The notes: generated by a model from the sequence alone, not told the origin. DNA of 64,000 nt from Verrucomicrobiota bacterium JB022 (GCA_030673845.1 JAUTCQ010000020.1:146412-210411); one strand, 5' to 3'; shown: positions 1 through 8,642, numbered from the stretch's first letter. Made by a program: numbers and translations.

Positions 1-44
1 TTATCGGCCAAGGGTAATGTAGAAAGTAATTTATTCATAAACGG

Positions 45-527
45 CTAGGCACGTCCATCCGCAGCGGCTTCGACCTTGGCGATGTCGATCTTCACCATGT
101 CCATCATCGCCATCATGGCGCGGCGAGAGCGCTCGGGGTCAGGGTCCTGGATCAGCTCCATCAAGCGGGTCGGAACGATCTGCCAGCTGAGGCCCCAGCG
201 GTCCTTGATCCAGCTACAGGCGATCTCCTTGCCGCCGCTGGCCTTCAGTGCATTCCAGAGTCGGTCGACCTCGGCCTGGTCCTCGCACATGATCTGAAAC
301 GAGACGGCATCGGTGAAGTGGACGCCGGGCCCGCCGTTGAGGCCCATGTAGCGCTGACCGGCGAGGGTGAACTCTACCGTGAGGACTGAGCCGGCGGGGC
401 TGCCGGGCGTTTCTACAGGCGAGCGGAAGATTTTGTCGATCCGCGAGTTGGGGAGGAGACTGACGTAAAAGTTGGCGGCATCTTCAGCGTTACCGTCATA
501 CCAGAGACAAGTTACGATCTTCGACAT
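45..527 (-). CDS. VOC-fold protein, PhnB / 3-demethylubiquinone methyltransferase-like
   Basis: A 160-residue protein of the PhnB-like branch of the vicinal-oxygen-chelate (glyoxalase/bleomycin resistance) superfamily. The N-terminus (KIVTCLWYDGNAEDAANFY), a central FTLAGQRYMGLNGGP strand region and the SWIKDRWGLSWQIVPTRL segment are typical of the '3-demethylubiquinone-9 3-methyltransferase' domain. Despite that name, members are not proven methyltransferases and the substrate cannot be read from sequence. It is the last gene of the minus-strand run that includes gatC, 40 bp downstream of gatC, so co-transcription is possible. Family assignment is secure; function is unknown. Confidence 0.85.
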   Translation of the reverse strand: MSKIVTCLWYDGNAEDAANFYVSLLPNSRIDKIFRSPVETPGSPAGSVLTVEFTLAGQRYMGLNGGPGVHFTDAVSFQIMCEDQAEVDRLWNALKASGGKEIACSWIKDRWGLSWQIVPTRLMELIQDPDPERSRRAMMAMMDMVKIDIAKVEAAADGRA

Positions 528-567
528 GCGCCGATCATGCCGCGAATCCGGCCGCTTGGCGAGCTAA

Positions 568-867
568 TCAAGCGTCCTCGACCACCTTGGGCACCACGAC
601 CATGTTCTGGCGTTGGGCGGGGGCGTTGCGCATGGCTTCTTCGGGGGAGAAGGCCGGGCCAGGCTCGTCGGCGCCGAGCACGTTTTCGACCGGGAAGGCG
701 TGCGCCGTCGGCTCGATGCCGCTCACATCCACCGCCTTGAGCTTCTCGAAGTAGCCCAGGATGGCGCTAAACTGGTTCGCGAAGCGCTCCTTCTCCTCGG
801 GCGTCAACTCAATGCGGGCCAGGTTGGCCACGTAATCCAGATCCATTGCCGGCGTTTGCTCTGCCAT
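568..867 (-). CDS. gatC: Asp-tRNA(Asn)/Glu-tRNA(Gln) amidotransferase subunit C
   Basis: GatC is the small subunit that holds GatA and GatB together in the enzyme that converts Glu-tRNA(Gln) and Asp-tRNA(Asn) to the amide forms. The 99 residues match family length. The hallmark N-terminal helix (MDLDYVANLARIELTPEEKERFANQF) and the central PTAHAFPVENVLGADEPG segment are present. gatA and gatB are not adjacent: the next gene downstream is a VOC-fold protein and pheT lies 116 bp upstream. The subunits must therefore be encoded elsewhere. The start MAEQTP at 867 is the only plausible one. Confidence 0.93.
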   Translation of the reverse strand: MAEQTPAMDLDYVANLARIELTPEEKERFANQFSAILGYFEKLKAVDVSGIEPTAHAFPVENVLGADEPGPAFSPEEAMRNAPAQRQNMVVVPKVVEDA

Positions 868-925
868 AAGTCAAAAGCCGTAGACCGACGCCGCCGGGGT
901 GGCAAGTGTGGAATAGCGCACACAA

Positions 926-957
926 CAAAGGGAGGCTCCGGCGTGGGACCTCCCTTG
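926..957 (-). terminator. Possible weak terminator after pheT
   Basis: An inverted repeat, AGGGAGG (929-935) with CCTCCCT (949-955), extends with one bulge into CAAA/TTG. On the minus strand the stem is followed by a T-rich but interrupted stretch (TTTGTTGTGTG). It lies between pheT and gatC and could attenuate read-through. The poor U-tract keeps confidence low. Confidence 0.35.
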
Positions 958-983
958 TGCGTTAAAAACGTTGTGCTGATGGA

Positions 984-3422
984 TCAGGACCGCAGCTCGT
1001 AGCCGGTGCCCTTGGTCATCTGGTGCTGGATCTGGGTGAAGGCAGCGTTGACCTCCTTCTCCGTCAGCGTGCGGTCGGCGCTGCGGAAGGTGAGGCTGAA
1101 GGCGAGGCTCTTCTTGCCGTCGGGCAGGCCTTGACCGAGGTAGACGTCGAAGACTTCCACCTGCTCAAGGTCGAAATCCTTACCCGTGGCTTTGCGGCCA
1201 ATGCCTTCCAGCTTGTTGCGCACCTTGCCGGAGGGCTCGGAGGCGTCGACCAGCAGGGCGAGGTCGCGCGTGGCGGTCGGGAACTGGCTGAAGCTGGAGT
1301 AGCGGGCGCGCTTGGCCGGGCGCTGCAGGAAGTCGGGCGTGAGCACGATTTCACCTGCCAGCACCCCACCCTCGATATCGGCATCGTGGGTCAGCTTGAC
1401 GTCGAGCAGGCCGAATTGGGCCTCGAAGCCCATCTGCAGGCGTCCGAAGCCGGCACTGTGGCCGCCTTGCCAGACGCCGGTGCCTTCCACCGGGCCAAAG
1501 CGGTCGGGCGTAACGCTGACGCCGCAGCCTTTGAGCACCTCCTGAATCAGGGCCGAAGCGGTGTAGAAGTCGGGCTGCTGGCGCTGGCTCCATTGCGAGG
1601 GCGCTTTTTGGCTGAGCACGAAGGCCACGGCGGTCAACTCATGGACTTGGCCCTTGAACTCACGGAACACGCGACCGGTCTCAAACAGGCGCTGCGGTTC
1701 GTTACCCCGGGCCTGGTTGAGTGCTAAACAGTCGAGCAGGCCGGGCAAGAGCGAGGGGCGCAGGTGGCTGGCGTCGCTGGCGAGCGGGTTTTGCAGCGCC
1801 AGATTGGTCGGGTTGGCCCCGGCGGCCCAGGTGCTCAGCTCGCTCTCGGGGCGCAGCGTGTAGTGCATCGCCTCGTTAAAGCCTTTGCCTAGGAGCAGTT
1901 GCGAAACGCGGCGCGTCAGGCGGGCAGAAGGGGCGTCCTCCGCCAGCAGGCTCGGGAAGCGACTGGTCGTGGCCGGGATCTTTTCGCAGCCGTAGATGCG
2001 CAGAATCTCTTCCACGAGGTCGATCGGGCGGTAAAGATCGAGGCGGAAGCTGGGGATGCCGACGCGGAGGGTCGTCTGGCCGTTGCTTTCTTCGCGGCGC
2101 ACGTCCAGCTCCAGATAGCGCAGGCAGTCGACCACTTCGTTTTCCTCAATGGTGAAGCCGAGGCGGTCGTAGACGAACTGGAGCGGCAAGTCGATCGACT
2201 GCTCGATCAGCGGTGGTTCGCCCGCGCTAAGGGGCGGCCCCATCAGGTCGCCTCCCGTCACTTGCACGATCAGGTCGATGGCACGCATGGCGGCGTATTC
2301 GGCGCCCTTCGGGTCGATACCGCGCTCGTAGCGATAAGAGCTGTCGGAGGAAAGGCCGTATTGGCGGGAAGTGCGGCGAATGAACGACGCGCGGAAGTAG
2401 GCGACTTCGAGGAAAATATCCGTCGTGGTCTCGTCGACTTCGGCTTCGACCGAGCCCATGACGCCGGCGATGACCAGCGGGCGCTCAGCGTCGGCAATCA
2501 CGAGTGTATCAGCCGTGAGGGTACGTTCCTTGTGGTCGAGGGTCGTGATCTTTTCGCCTTCGTTGGCCAGGCGGACGACGACGACGCTGCCCGCGATCTT
2601 CTTCACGTCGAAGGCGTGCATCGGGTGGCCCAGCTCATGCAACACGTAGTTGGTGATGTCGACGACGTTGTTGATCGGGCGCAGGCCGATGGCCTGGAGG
2701 GCGCGCTTGAGCCACTTGGGGCTCTCCTGCACCTTCACATTGCGGATCGAGTAGCCAAGGTAGTGCGGGCAGCGCTCGTCGGCCTCTACGCGAAGGCCCC
2801 CGACCAGTGAGCCGCGATGGGCGTTCGTGGGGTCGAGGCGGATCTCGGGGTAGCTCAGCTCGCGGCGGAACCAGGCTGACATTTCGCGCGCGATGCCGAT
2901 GTGGCTCAGCGCGTCGGGGCGATTGGGCGTGATCTCGACGTCGAAGATCGTATCGTTGTCGGAGAACACCACGTTGATCGGCGTGCCGACTTCGGGGCGC
3001 TCTTCGAGAATCGCGATGCCGTCGGACTCTTCGGCCAGACCAAGCTCGGACTCGCTGCAGAGCATACCATTGCTTTGCACACCCCGCATCTTGCGCGGCT
3101 CGATGCGGAAGTCGCCCGGCAGCACGGCACCCGGGAGGGCGGCGATTACGCGGTCGTTCTGCTTGAAGTTCTTGGCACCGCAGATGATCTGCTGCGGCTC
3201 GCCCTGCCCCACGTCGACCTGACAGACGGAGAGCTTGTCCGCATCGGGGTGCGGCTCGTAGGAAAGGATCTCACCCACCACGACGTGATCGAGCTGGGGT
3301 AACCCGGTCTGCTCGATGCCTTCGACTTCAAAGCCGACCATCGTCAGGGCATGGGCGATCGCCTCGTTGCTCTGATCGGCGAGGTCCACGTAGCGCTGGA
3401 GCCAGTTACGGGAGATTTTCAT
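984..3422 (-). CDS. pheT: Phenylalanyl-tRNA synthetase beta subunit
   Basis: PheT pairs with PheS as an alpha2-beta2 enzyme that charges tRNA(Phe). The 812-residue protein has the family order: an N-terminal EMAP/OB-type tRNA-binding domain (LDHVVVGEILSYEPHPDADKLSVCQVDVG, near residues 42-150), the B3/B4 editing region, a B5 domain (around 400-475), the catalytic-like core, and a C-terminal FDX-ACB anticodon-binding domain (YSSFSQFPTATRDLALLVD onward). I chose ATG 3422 (MKISRNWLQRYVDL), the standard N-terminus; a 22-residue upstream extension in the same frame is proline-rich and looks non-coding. It lies 75 bp downstream of pheS, so one operon is likely. Confidence 0.97.
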   Translation of the reverse strand: MKISRNWLQRYVDLADQSNEAIAHALTMVGFEVEGIEQTGLPQLDHVVVGEILSYEPHPDADKLSVCQVDVGQGEPQQIICGAKNFKQNDRVIAALPGAVLPGDFRIEPRKMRGVQSNGMLCSESELGLAEESDGIAILEERPEVGTPINVVFSDNDTIFDVEITPNRPDALSHIGIAREMSAWFRRELSYPEIRLDPTNAHRGSLVGGLRVEADERCPHYLGYSIRNVKVQESPKWLKRALQAIGLRPINNVVDITNYVLHELGHPMHAFDVKKIAGSVVVVRLANEGEKITTLDHKERTLTADTLVIADAERPLVIAGVMGSVEAEVDETTTDIFLEVAYFRASFIRRTSRQYGLSSDSSYRYERGIDPKGAEYAAMRAIDLIVQVTGGDLMGPPLSAGEPPLIEQSIDLPLQFVYDRLGFTIEENEVVDCLRYLELDVRREESNGQTTLRVGIPSFRLDLYRPIDLVEEILRIYGCEKIPATTSRFPSLLAEDAPSARLTRRVSQLLLGKGFNEAMHYTLRPESELSTWAAGANPTNLALQNPLASDASHLRPSLLPGLLDCLALNQARGNEPQRLFETGRVFREFKGQVHELTAVAFVLSQKAPSQWSQRQQPDFYTASALIQEVLKGCGVSVTPDRFGPVEGTGVWQGGHSAGFGRLQMGFEAQFGLLDVKLTHDADIEGGVLAGEIVLTPDFLQRPAKRARYSSFSQFPTATRDLALLVDASEPSGKVRNKLEGIGRKATGKDFDLEQVEVFDVYLGQGLPDGKKSLAFSLTFRSADRTLTEKEVNAAFTQIQHQMTKGTGYELRS

Positions 3423-3497
3423 CGGTAAAAAACGGAAAAAGGGATGTTTGGGCAACGGCGGGGGCGCGTGCGGGCACGGGCTCCCCACCCCGGCGGC

Positions 3498-4538
3498 CTA
3501 GGCAAACTGGCGCAGCAGGCGCAGGTCGTTCTGGTAGAGGTAGCGGATGTCGTCGACACCGTAGAGCGTCATGGCGATGCGCTCGATGCCGAGGCCGAAG
3601 GCGTAGCCGCTCCACTCGTTGGGGTCGAGGCCCACTTCTTCGAACACCGCAGGGTCGACCATGCCGCAGCCCATGATCTCGATCCAGTCGCTGCCGACCT
3701 TGCCGAGGTGGCTGGCCTTGAAGTCGACCTCGAAGCTGGGCTCGGTGTAGCCAAAGTAGTGCGGGCGGAAGCGGATCTGCGCCTCGCTGCCGAGCAGGCT
3801 CTTGAAGAGGTAGTCCAGGTCCGCCTTCAGGTCGGTCACCGTCACGCCGCAGTCGACGTAGAGGGCTTCGATCTGGTGGAAATTGGCGCTATGGGTGGCG
3901 TCTGCCGTGTCGCGACGGAAGCAGCGGCCCGGGCAGAGAATGCGCAGCGGCGGCTTTTCGCTCAGCAAGGTGCGGATCTGCACGCTGGAGGTGTGCGTGC
4001 GCAGGAGGTAGCGCTCGGCAGCCTTACGCGAGACGTTGCCCACCTTGGCTTCGGGGTGCACGTAGTAGGTGTCCTGCGCGTCGCGGGCCGGGTGGTCGGC
4101 GGGGGTATTGAGCGCGTCGAAGCAGTAATACTCCGTCTCGATTTCCGGGCCGTCGGCCACGGTAAAGCCGATCTTGCGCATCACGCGGCAGATTTCTTCG
4201 CGCACCTGGGTGATGAGGTGCAGGCTGCCGGGCTGGGCGTCGGGGCTGGGCAGCGTCACGTCGACGGCGGGGCCCACGCGCTCTTGCAAGGCGGCGGCTT
4301 CGAGCGCGGCAAACTTGGCATCGTAGAGCTCCTGCAGGCGCGTCTTGTATTGGTTGATCAGCTTGCCGGCCTGGGGACGTTCGGCGGGCGAGAGCTTGCC
4401 GATGGTCTTGGTGACGGCCGTAAAGCTGCCGTTGGGCCCGCTAATCGTCGCCCGGTACTGCTCAAAGGCGGCCGGGGTCTGGACTGAGGGAAGGTCGCGC
4501 TCTACTTGCGCGATGATCGCTTGCAATTCCGCTTCCAT
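3498..4538 (-). CDS. pheS: Phenylalanyl-tRNA synthetase alpha subunit
   Basis: Catalytic alpha subunit of phenylalanyl-tRNA synthetase, a class II enzyme. The 346 residues comprise an N-terminal coiled-coil arm (about 1-90) and the class II core. Motif 2 is visible in LRILCPGRCFRRDTADATHSANFHQIEAL and motif 3 in GYAFGLGIERIAMTLYGVDDIRYLYQND. ATG 4538 (MEAELQAIIAQVERDL) gives the usual N-terminus; the open frame continues upstream across a terminator hairpin, so the longer form is rejected. It is followed by pheT. No leader peptide with a Phe run was found upstream. Confidence 0.97.
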   Translation of the reverse strand: MEAELQAIIAQVERDLPSVQTPAAFEQYRATISGPNGSFTAVTKTIGKLSPAERPQAGKLINQYKTRLQELYDAKFAALEAAALQERVGPAVDVTLPSPDAQPGSLHLITQVREEICRVMRKIGFTVADGPEIETEYYCFDALNTPADHPARDAQDTYYVHPEAKVGNVSRKAAERYLLRTHTSSVQIRTLLSEKPPLRILCPGRCFRRDTADATHSANFHQIEALYVDCGVTVTDLKADLDYLFKSLLGSEAQIRFRPHYFGYTEPSFEVDFKASHLGKVGSDWIEIMGCGMVDPAVFEEVGLDPNEWSGYAFGLGIERIAMTLYGVDDIRYLYQNDLRLLRQFA

Positions 4539-4653
4539 GGGTTGGGTTGTCCAAGCCACACCATTGGCCTGCCTTTGGCAAGGCGAGAAACGAATCGGCC
4601 GGGGCTCGATCTGCTTGAAGTTGAGGAATAGCTCGCAAGCCTCCCACACAGAC

Positions 4654-4688
4654 AAAAAAATCGGCGGTCGCGTGATTGCGACCGCCGA
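4654..4688 (-). terminator. Rho-independent terminator upstream of pheS
   Basis: A perfect 11-bp stem, TCGGCGGTCGC (4661-4671) / GCGACCGCCGA (4678-4688), with a 6-nt loop. On the minus strand it is followed directly by seven T (A-run at 4654-4660). It terminates the small secreted-protein gene ending at 4724. pheS must therefore start from its own promoter or by read-through. Confidence 0.9.
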
Positions 4689-4723
4689 ATGTTTTCTCAA
4701 GTTCTCGGTTACACTGTAAAGCT

Positions 4724-5140
4724 CTAGAGGTGGCTGCCCGCTTTGGCCTCGTCTTTGCCCGGGTTCCAGGCAGAGAGGCATTTGAAGCGGCTGGCCTTGA
4801 AGCAGCGGTCGTCGAAGGCGAGGCGGAGGCGTTCGAGCGCTTCCCATTCCTTCGAGCCCAGCATCTGCTGCATACCGGCGACCGATTCACGGTCGTCAAA
4901 ATTGTCTTCGGCCACATCGCCTGCGGTGGCGGTTTCCAGCTCGCCCAGGTCGTGGTGGCTTTCCCAGCCGATCTCGTCGAGCTCCCACAGCAACAGGATC
5001 GCCTCCGCCATCGCGTCGGACTCTACCAGAAAGGCGTCCGCCGGCTCCTGCACTTCGGCTTCAACCGGGTTGGCAGACAGTGCGAAGGGAAGTGCCAGCA
5101 GGGCACCCAAGGTCAGGATTGTTTGCGGGATCAGCTGCAC
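4724..5140 (-). CDS. Hypothetical secreted acidic protein
   Basis: Not recognised. With the GTG start at 5140 the product has 138 residues and begins with a credible Sec signal peptide (MQLIPQTILTLGALLALPFALSANP), with cleavage after ALSA likely. The mature part is acidic, rich in Glu/Asp/Ala and contains two cysteines (CFKASRFKC) that could form a disulfide. The frame is open further upstream (GTG at 5209, first ATG-type start at 5350), but those versions bury the signal peptide or run into the rplT terminator. No good ribosome-binding site decides the start. It is bounded by terminators on both sides, so it is probably a single transcription unit between rplT and pheS. Confidence 0.6.
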   Translation of the reverse strand: MQLIPQTILTLGALLALPFALSANPVEAEVQEPADAFLVESDAMAEAILLLWELDEIGWESHHDLGELETATAGDVAEDNFDDRESVAGMQQMLGSKEWEALERLRLAFDDRCFKASRFKCLSAWNPGKDEAKAGSHL

Positions 5141-5305
5141 GATACGGGGCGAGTAAAGCGGTGGGAGAGCGGGGCTTTGCTTTGACAGTGGCAAACATAC
5201 CAGATTCACCCCGCTACGGGTAAAGTTTGGGACGGGCGGTAGATACGCTCCATCGAAGGTAGCCCAAGGTCGAGCCTCCTGCAACCGCAGGTGCCTTACG
5301 GGCGT

Positions 5306-5336
5306 AAAAAAGCCCGTGGCCGGGGGGCGCACGGGC
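5306..5336 (-). terminator. Rho-independent terminator of rpmI-rplT
   Basis: Stem GCCCGTG (5312-5318) / CACGGGC (5330-5336) with an 11-nt G+C-rich loop, followed on the minus strand by six T (5306-5311). It lies 28 bp after the rplT stop codon. Confidence 0.88.
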
Positions 5337-5363
5337 GAGGAAAAAGTCACAGGGTCCGAAGCC

Positions 5364-5729
5364 TTAAGCGGCTTGCTGAACGGCTTCCTTGGCCTTGACG
5401 ATCAGGGCCTTGAAAGCGGCCTCGTCGTGGATGGCCAGCTCGGAGAGGGCCTTGCGGTCCAGCTCGATGTTCAGGATGCGCAGACCGGCCATGAAACGGG
5501 AGTAGTTGATCCCTTCTTCGCGGCAGGCGGCGTTGATACGGACGATCCAGAGGCTACGGAACTCGCGCTTCTTGACGCGACGGTCGCGATAGGAAAACTG
5601 ACCGGCGCGGTCGACCGCTTGCTTGGCATAACGGTAGAGGCGGCTGGCGTTTCCGAAGTAGCCCTTGGCTTGCTTCAGCTTGCGCTGGTGCCGCTTGCGG
5701 GTGGCGGCAACATTACGTGATTTCGGCAT
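5364..5729 (-). CDS. rplT: Ribosomal protein L20
   Basis: L20 binds 23S rRNA early in assembly of the large ribosomal subunit and in several bacteria represses its own operon. The 121-residue length and the signature [15 protein letters not shown]...[21 protein letters not shown]...YSRFM are canonical. It lies 92 bp downstream of rpmI. The usual upstream partner infC is absent from this cluster. Translational autoregulation is known for the family, but I see no clear pseudoknot here. Confidence 0.98.
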   Translation of the reverse strand: MPKSRNVAATRKRHQRKLKQAKGYFGNASRLYRYAKQAVDRAGQFSYRDRRVKKREFRSLWIVRINAACREEGINYSRFMAGLRILNIELDRKALSELAIHDEAAFKALIVKAKEAVQQAA

Positions 5730-5821
5730 GTTTTGTTATTTTGGTAGCGTGGCTGGAGGGTCGCCGAGCGGTGCTCACCCTCTCGAGCCGGATGATTCTT
5801 CAGTCAGTTCGAGGGCGGGCT

Positions 5822-6016
5822 TTAGAACATGCCCGGGCAGGCAATCTTCACAAAGCGGGTCACGCCGTTGCTGCATTGCTGGTCCTGGCGCATCTTGCGC
5901 TTCTGCTTCACGGTCTTGTTCCGCAGAAAGTGCCGGTGCCCAGCCTTGCGACGCATGACCTTGCCGGAAGCCGTAACCTTGAACTTCTTGGCGATGGATT
6001 TGCGGGTTTTGATCAT
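5822..6016 (-). CDS. rpmI: Ribosomal protein L35
   Basis: A 64-residue, strongly basic ribosomal protein of the large subunit. The sequence [20 protein letters not shown] followed by [13 protein letters not shown] is the L35 signature. ATG 6016 is the family start; an upstream in-frame extension is hydrophobic and unrelated. It is the first gene of the rpmI-rplT unit. Its promoter must lie within the 388-bp divergent region shared with the DUF3450 gene. Confidence 0.97.
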   Translation of the reverse strand: MIKTRKSIAKKFKVTASGKVMRRKAGHRHFLRNKTVKQKRKMRQDQQCSNGVTRFVKIACPGMF

Positions 6017-6404
6017 GAGAAAGGGGAGATAGAGCCAAAACTGGGGCACCCGGTAAAGAAAAAAATTATTTTCGAGCATTTTCCTTCAGTTGAGCGTCCA
6101 TTCTTGCAGGTGGGAAAGTCTAGACACTTGACATTTCCGATACGCGACGGTGACAGGTTGTAGTATCGACAAGGCTACCACACCCCATGGCCCACCATCA
6201 GCCTCACTACTAGTCCATTTGATTGACAACCCCAATAAACTCCTAGAACGTCGGCAGCCATGGCTGCACGCAAGCGCACGCCCCTGCGAGCCCCGACGTG
6301 CCCCGGACAGCGAACCCCCTGCGGCGTCCTCAACAGTTGATACCGTACGGCCCGCCACCGGAACCTCCTTACGAACCAACCCTGACAAAGTTCACCACCC
6401 TATT
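6017..6404. other. Divergent intergenic region, rpmI / DUF3450
   Basis: 388 bp without a convincing gene; it must carry outward promoters for rpmI (minus) and the TonB-cluster operon (plus). A frame open from 6150 merges with the DUF3450 protein, but its residues before 6405 are compositionally unlike a protein and precede a clear signal peptide, so I treat it as leader. The A+T-rich stretch just upstream of rpmI (about 6055-6075) is the most promoter-like part for the minus strand. I saw no riboswitch-like fold. Confidence 0.5.
6223..6249 (+). promoter_or_regulatory. Candidate sigma70-type promoter for the TonB cluster
   Basis: TTGACA at 6223-6228 and TAGAAC at 6244-6249, spacer 15 bp. The -35 box is perfect, while the -10 box and the spacing are weak. 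It lies about 155 bp before the DUF3450 start. Another TTGACA (6128-6133) lacks a -10 box at a usable distance. Confidence 0.3.
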
Positions 6405-7187
6405 ATGAAGAAGACGACCCGCTTTGGCCTGTGTGCAGTCGCTTTGTGCGCGACGTCACTTGCCGCGCAACAAAACACTGCGGCCGTAAAGCAAGAAATC
6501 GACAGCACCCGCAACTCGATTTCGGAATACGTCCGCGTGCGGCAAGATATTGCAAAAGCGCGCAACGAATGGCAGGCAGAGAAGGAAATCATCCAGCGCC
6601 GGATCGACCTGTTCGAACAGGAAAAGGCCGACCTGCAGGAGCGCATCGCCACGGCTCAAGAGAGGGCGTCCTCCGCTCAGCAGGTGATTTCGGAAAAGCG
6701 CAGCCAGATCAGCCAGCTGACCTCCGCCACCAACGTGGTGCGTGACAAGCTGCCCGACTACGAAGCGCAGATCGCCGCCATGATCGACTACCTCCCCGCC
6801 CCGCTCAAGCGGGACGTCGAGAAGCTCACCCCCTCACTGGGCAAGGGCCCGGTCTCCAACCGCATGGCGGTGGTGATCGGCATCCTCAACCAGATCGAGC
6901 GCTTCAACTCCCAGTTCATCATCACGACCGACCTGAAGCAAACGGCCGACGGCCAGAGCAAGTCGGTCGATGTGCTCTACCTCGGGCTCGCCCAAGCCTA
7001 CTATGTGGACCAGGAAGGCACGATCGCCGGGATCGGCACGCCCGCCAAGGGCGGCTGGCAGTGGACCGAGCGCAACGACCTCGCCCCGCAGATCCAGAAG
7101 GCGTTCATCTACTACCGTGGCGACGTGAAGCCGGCCGAGTTCGTCGAACTGCCGATCAACGTAACCGACGTCCGCCCCTCCCGCTAA
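6405..7187 (+). CDS. DUF3450 periplasmic coiled-coil protein of TonB2-type cluster
   Basis: A 260-residue exported protein with signal peptide MKKTTRFGLCAVALCATSLAAQ (cleavage near residue 21), a long coiled coil (about 22-125, rich in Glu/Lys/Gln heptads) and a compact C-terminal domain (IERFNSQFIITTDLKQ, VLYLGLAQAYYVDQEGTIAGIG, QIQKAFIYYRGD). This is the DUF3450 family, whose genes are known to precede TtpC/ExbB/ExbD/TonB genes in marine Gammaproteobacteria. The same order follows here, with 36 bp to the next gene. Its exact role is not established; a periplasmic stabiliser or sensor of the ExbB-type motor is the usual guess. ATG 6405 is chosen because it starts the signal peptide. Confidence 0.85.
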   Translation: MKKTTRFGLCAVALCATSLAAQQNTAAVKQEIDSTRNSISEYVRVRQDIAKARNEWQAEKEIIQRRIDLFEQEKADLQERIATAQERASSAQQVISEKRSQISQLTSATNVVRDKLPDYEAQIAAMIDYLPAPLKRDVEKLTPSLGKGPVSNRMAVVIGILNQIERFNSQFIITTDLKQTADGQSKSVDVLYLGLAQAYYVDQEGTIAGIGTPAKGGWQWTERNDLAPQIQKAFIYYRGDVKPAEFVELPINVTDVRPSR

Positions 7188-7223
7188 CATCTGGCTGCAC
7201 ATCGCACCCTTAGAGAGCACACT

Positions 7224-8627
7224 ATGAAAAAGGCTTTATCCCTCCTTTTGCTCGCCGGCACGACCCTGAGCCTCAGCGCCCAGAACTTTGACCAGGCACA
7301 AGGCCAGATCAGCGATCGGCTTGAGCAAGCGACCCAGGAATTCGCTGCCCTGCAGCAAGAAATCAATGCCGAGAAGCCCGACCTGGCGGCCCGCCTCGAC
7401 ATTCTGGAGCAGGAAGTCGCGAACCTGCGCTCCGAGTTCCAGAACTCCCAGCGCGTGACGCAGACCCTCGACGTCGAGACCAGCCAGCTCGACCGCACGA
7501 TCAGCCAATCGCAGCAGGCCAACCAATACCTGCAGAACACGCTGTTCAACGACTACTTCAACCGCCTGCAGACCTCGCTGAACCCGGCCGAAATCCCGGT
7601 CTACTTCAGCACGCTCAATGGCGCGATCGAAGCCGCCCAGGCCGAGAGCGACCTCTCCGACAGCGAGATTTTCAACCGCCAGCTCCAAGTCCTCGACACC
7701 GCCGTCAACCGCTCGTGGGAGCTGATCGGCGGCAAGACCTTCGAAGGCAAGGCACAAGTGCGCGGCTCCGGCACGATCCTCGACGGCTCGTTCGTCCAGG
7801 CCGGCCCCGTCTCCTACTTCGTTTCGGCTGACGGCAGCACGGTGGGCCTGACCCGCCAGGAAATCGACAACCGCGCCGAAGTCTTCCCCCTGCCCCAGTT
7901 CCAGCAAAGCATTGCCGCTGCCGTTCAGGGCGAAGGCACCCTCCCGATCGACACCACCGGCGGTGAAGCCGTCGAAAACGTGGTGCAGAGCCTGAGCCTC
8001 GTGCAAGAGTTCGAAGCTGGTGGCTTTGCGATGTGGCCGATCCTCGGCTTCTTCATCGCCGCCATGATCGTGGCCGTCTTCAAGCTCATCGAGCTGATGA
8101 GCGTGCGCAAGGCCAAGGCCTCCGACCTGGAGAAGATCCTCGGCCACCTCCGCAATGGCGACCAGAGCGCGGCGCTGGCCCACGCCAAGAGCGTCGGCGG
8201 CCCCGCCGGTCGCATGCTCACCGTGGCAGTGGAAAACGCCGACCAGGACAAGGAAGTGATCGACGAAGTGCTCTACGAGCAAATCATCGCCACCCAGCCC
8301 AAGCTGGAGCGTTTCCTCGCCTTCATCGCCGTGACGGCCGCCGTGGCCCCGCTGCTCGGTCTGCTCGGCACCGTGACGGGTATGATCAAGACCTTCAAGC
8401 TGATCACCATCGTGGGTACCGGCGACGCCAAGAGCCTCTCCTCCGGTATTTCCGAAGCGCTGATCACCACCAAGTGGGGTCTGATCGTGGCCATCCCGAC
8501 GCTCGTCATTCACGCGATGCTCAGCCGCAAGGCCAAGGGCGTGATCGGCTCGCTCGAACAGACGGCCGTCGGCTTCGTGAACGGGATCGTCGAGATGCGC
8601 GTCGAAGAAGCCAACCGCTCCGCCTAA
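7224..8627 (+). CDS. TtpC-like MotA/TolQ/ExbB proton-channel protein with periplasmic N-terminal domain
   Basis: A 467-residue protein: signal peptide (MKKALSLLLLAGTTLSLSAQ), a periplasmic coiled coil (about 22-110), a DUF3450-like globular part (about 130-240, GSFVQAGPVSYFVSADGSTVGL), then the MotA/TolQ/ExbB domain with three membrane spans (FAMWPILGFFIAAMIVAVFKLIELM near 268-292; FLAFIAVTAAVAPLLGLLGTVTGMIKTF near 367-394; the SGISEALITTKWGLIVAIPTLVIHAM region near 409-434). This matches TtpC of TonB2 systems, an additional channel-type protein needed for iron-complex uptake in Vibrio. It follows the DUF3450 gene and is 15 bp ahead of exbB. The part is likely inner-membrane energy conversion; the precise role of the extension is unknown. 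Confidence 0.88.
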   Translation: MKKALSLLLLAGTTLSLSAQNFDQAQGQISDRLEQATQEFAALQQEINAEKPDLAARLDILEQEVANLRSEFQNSQRVTQTLDVETSQLDRTISQSQQANQYLQNTLFNDYFNRLQTSLNPAEIPVYFSTLNGAIEAAQAESDLSDSEIFNRQLQVLDTAVNRSWELIGGKTFEGKAQVRGSGTILDGSFVQAGPVSYFVSADGSTVGLTRQEIDNRAEVFPLPQFQQSIAAAVQGEGTLPIDTTGGEAVENVVQSLSLVQEFEAGGFAMWPILGFFIAAMIVAVFKLIELMSVRKAKASDLEKILGHLRNGDQSAALAHAKSVGGPAGRMLTVAVENADQDKEVIDEVLYEQIIATQPKLERFLAFIAVTAAVAPLLGLLGTVTGMIKTFKLITIVGTGDAKSLSSGISEALITTKWGLIVAIPTLVIHAMLSRKAKGVIGSLEQTAVGFVNGIVEMRVEEANRSA

Positions 8628-8642
8628 CCCCCACCCCACCGA

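Noticed and set aside
6128..6133. TTGACA -35 box near 6128
   Set aside because: No -10 box at a usable distance; the nearest TAGTAT is 27 bp away.
6150..6404. In-frame upstream extension of the DUF3450 protein
   Set aside because: It would place 85 unstructured residues before a clear signal peptide; ATG 6405 is the natural start.
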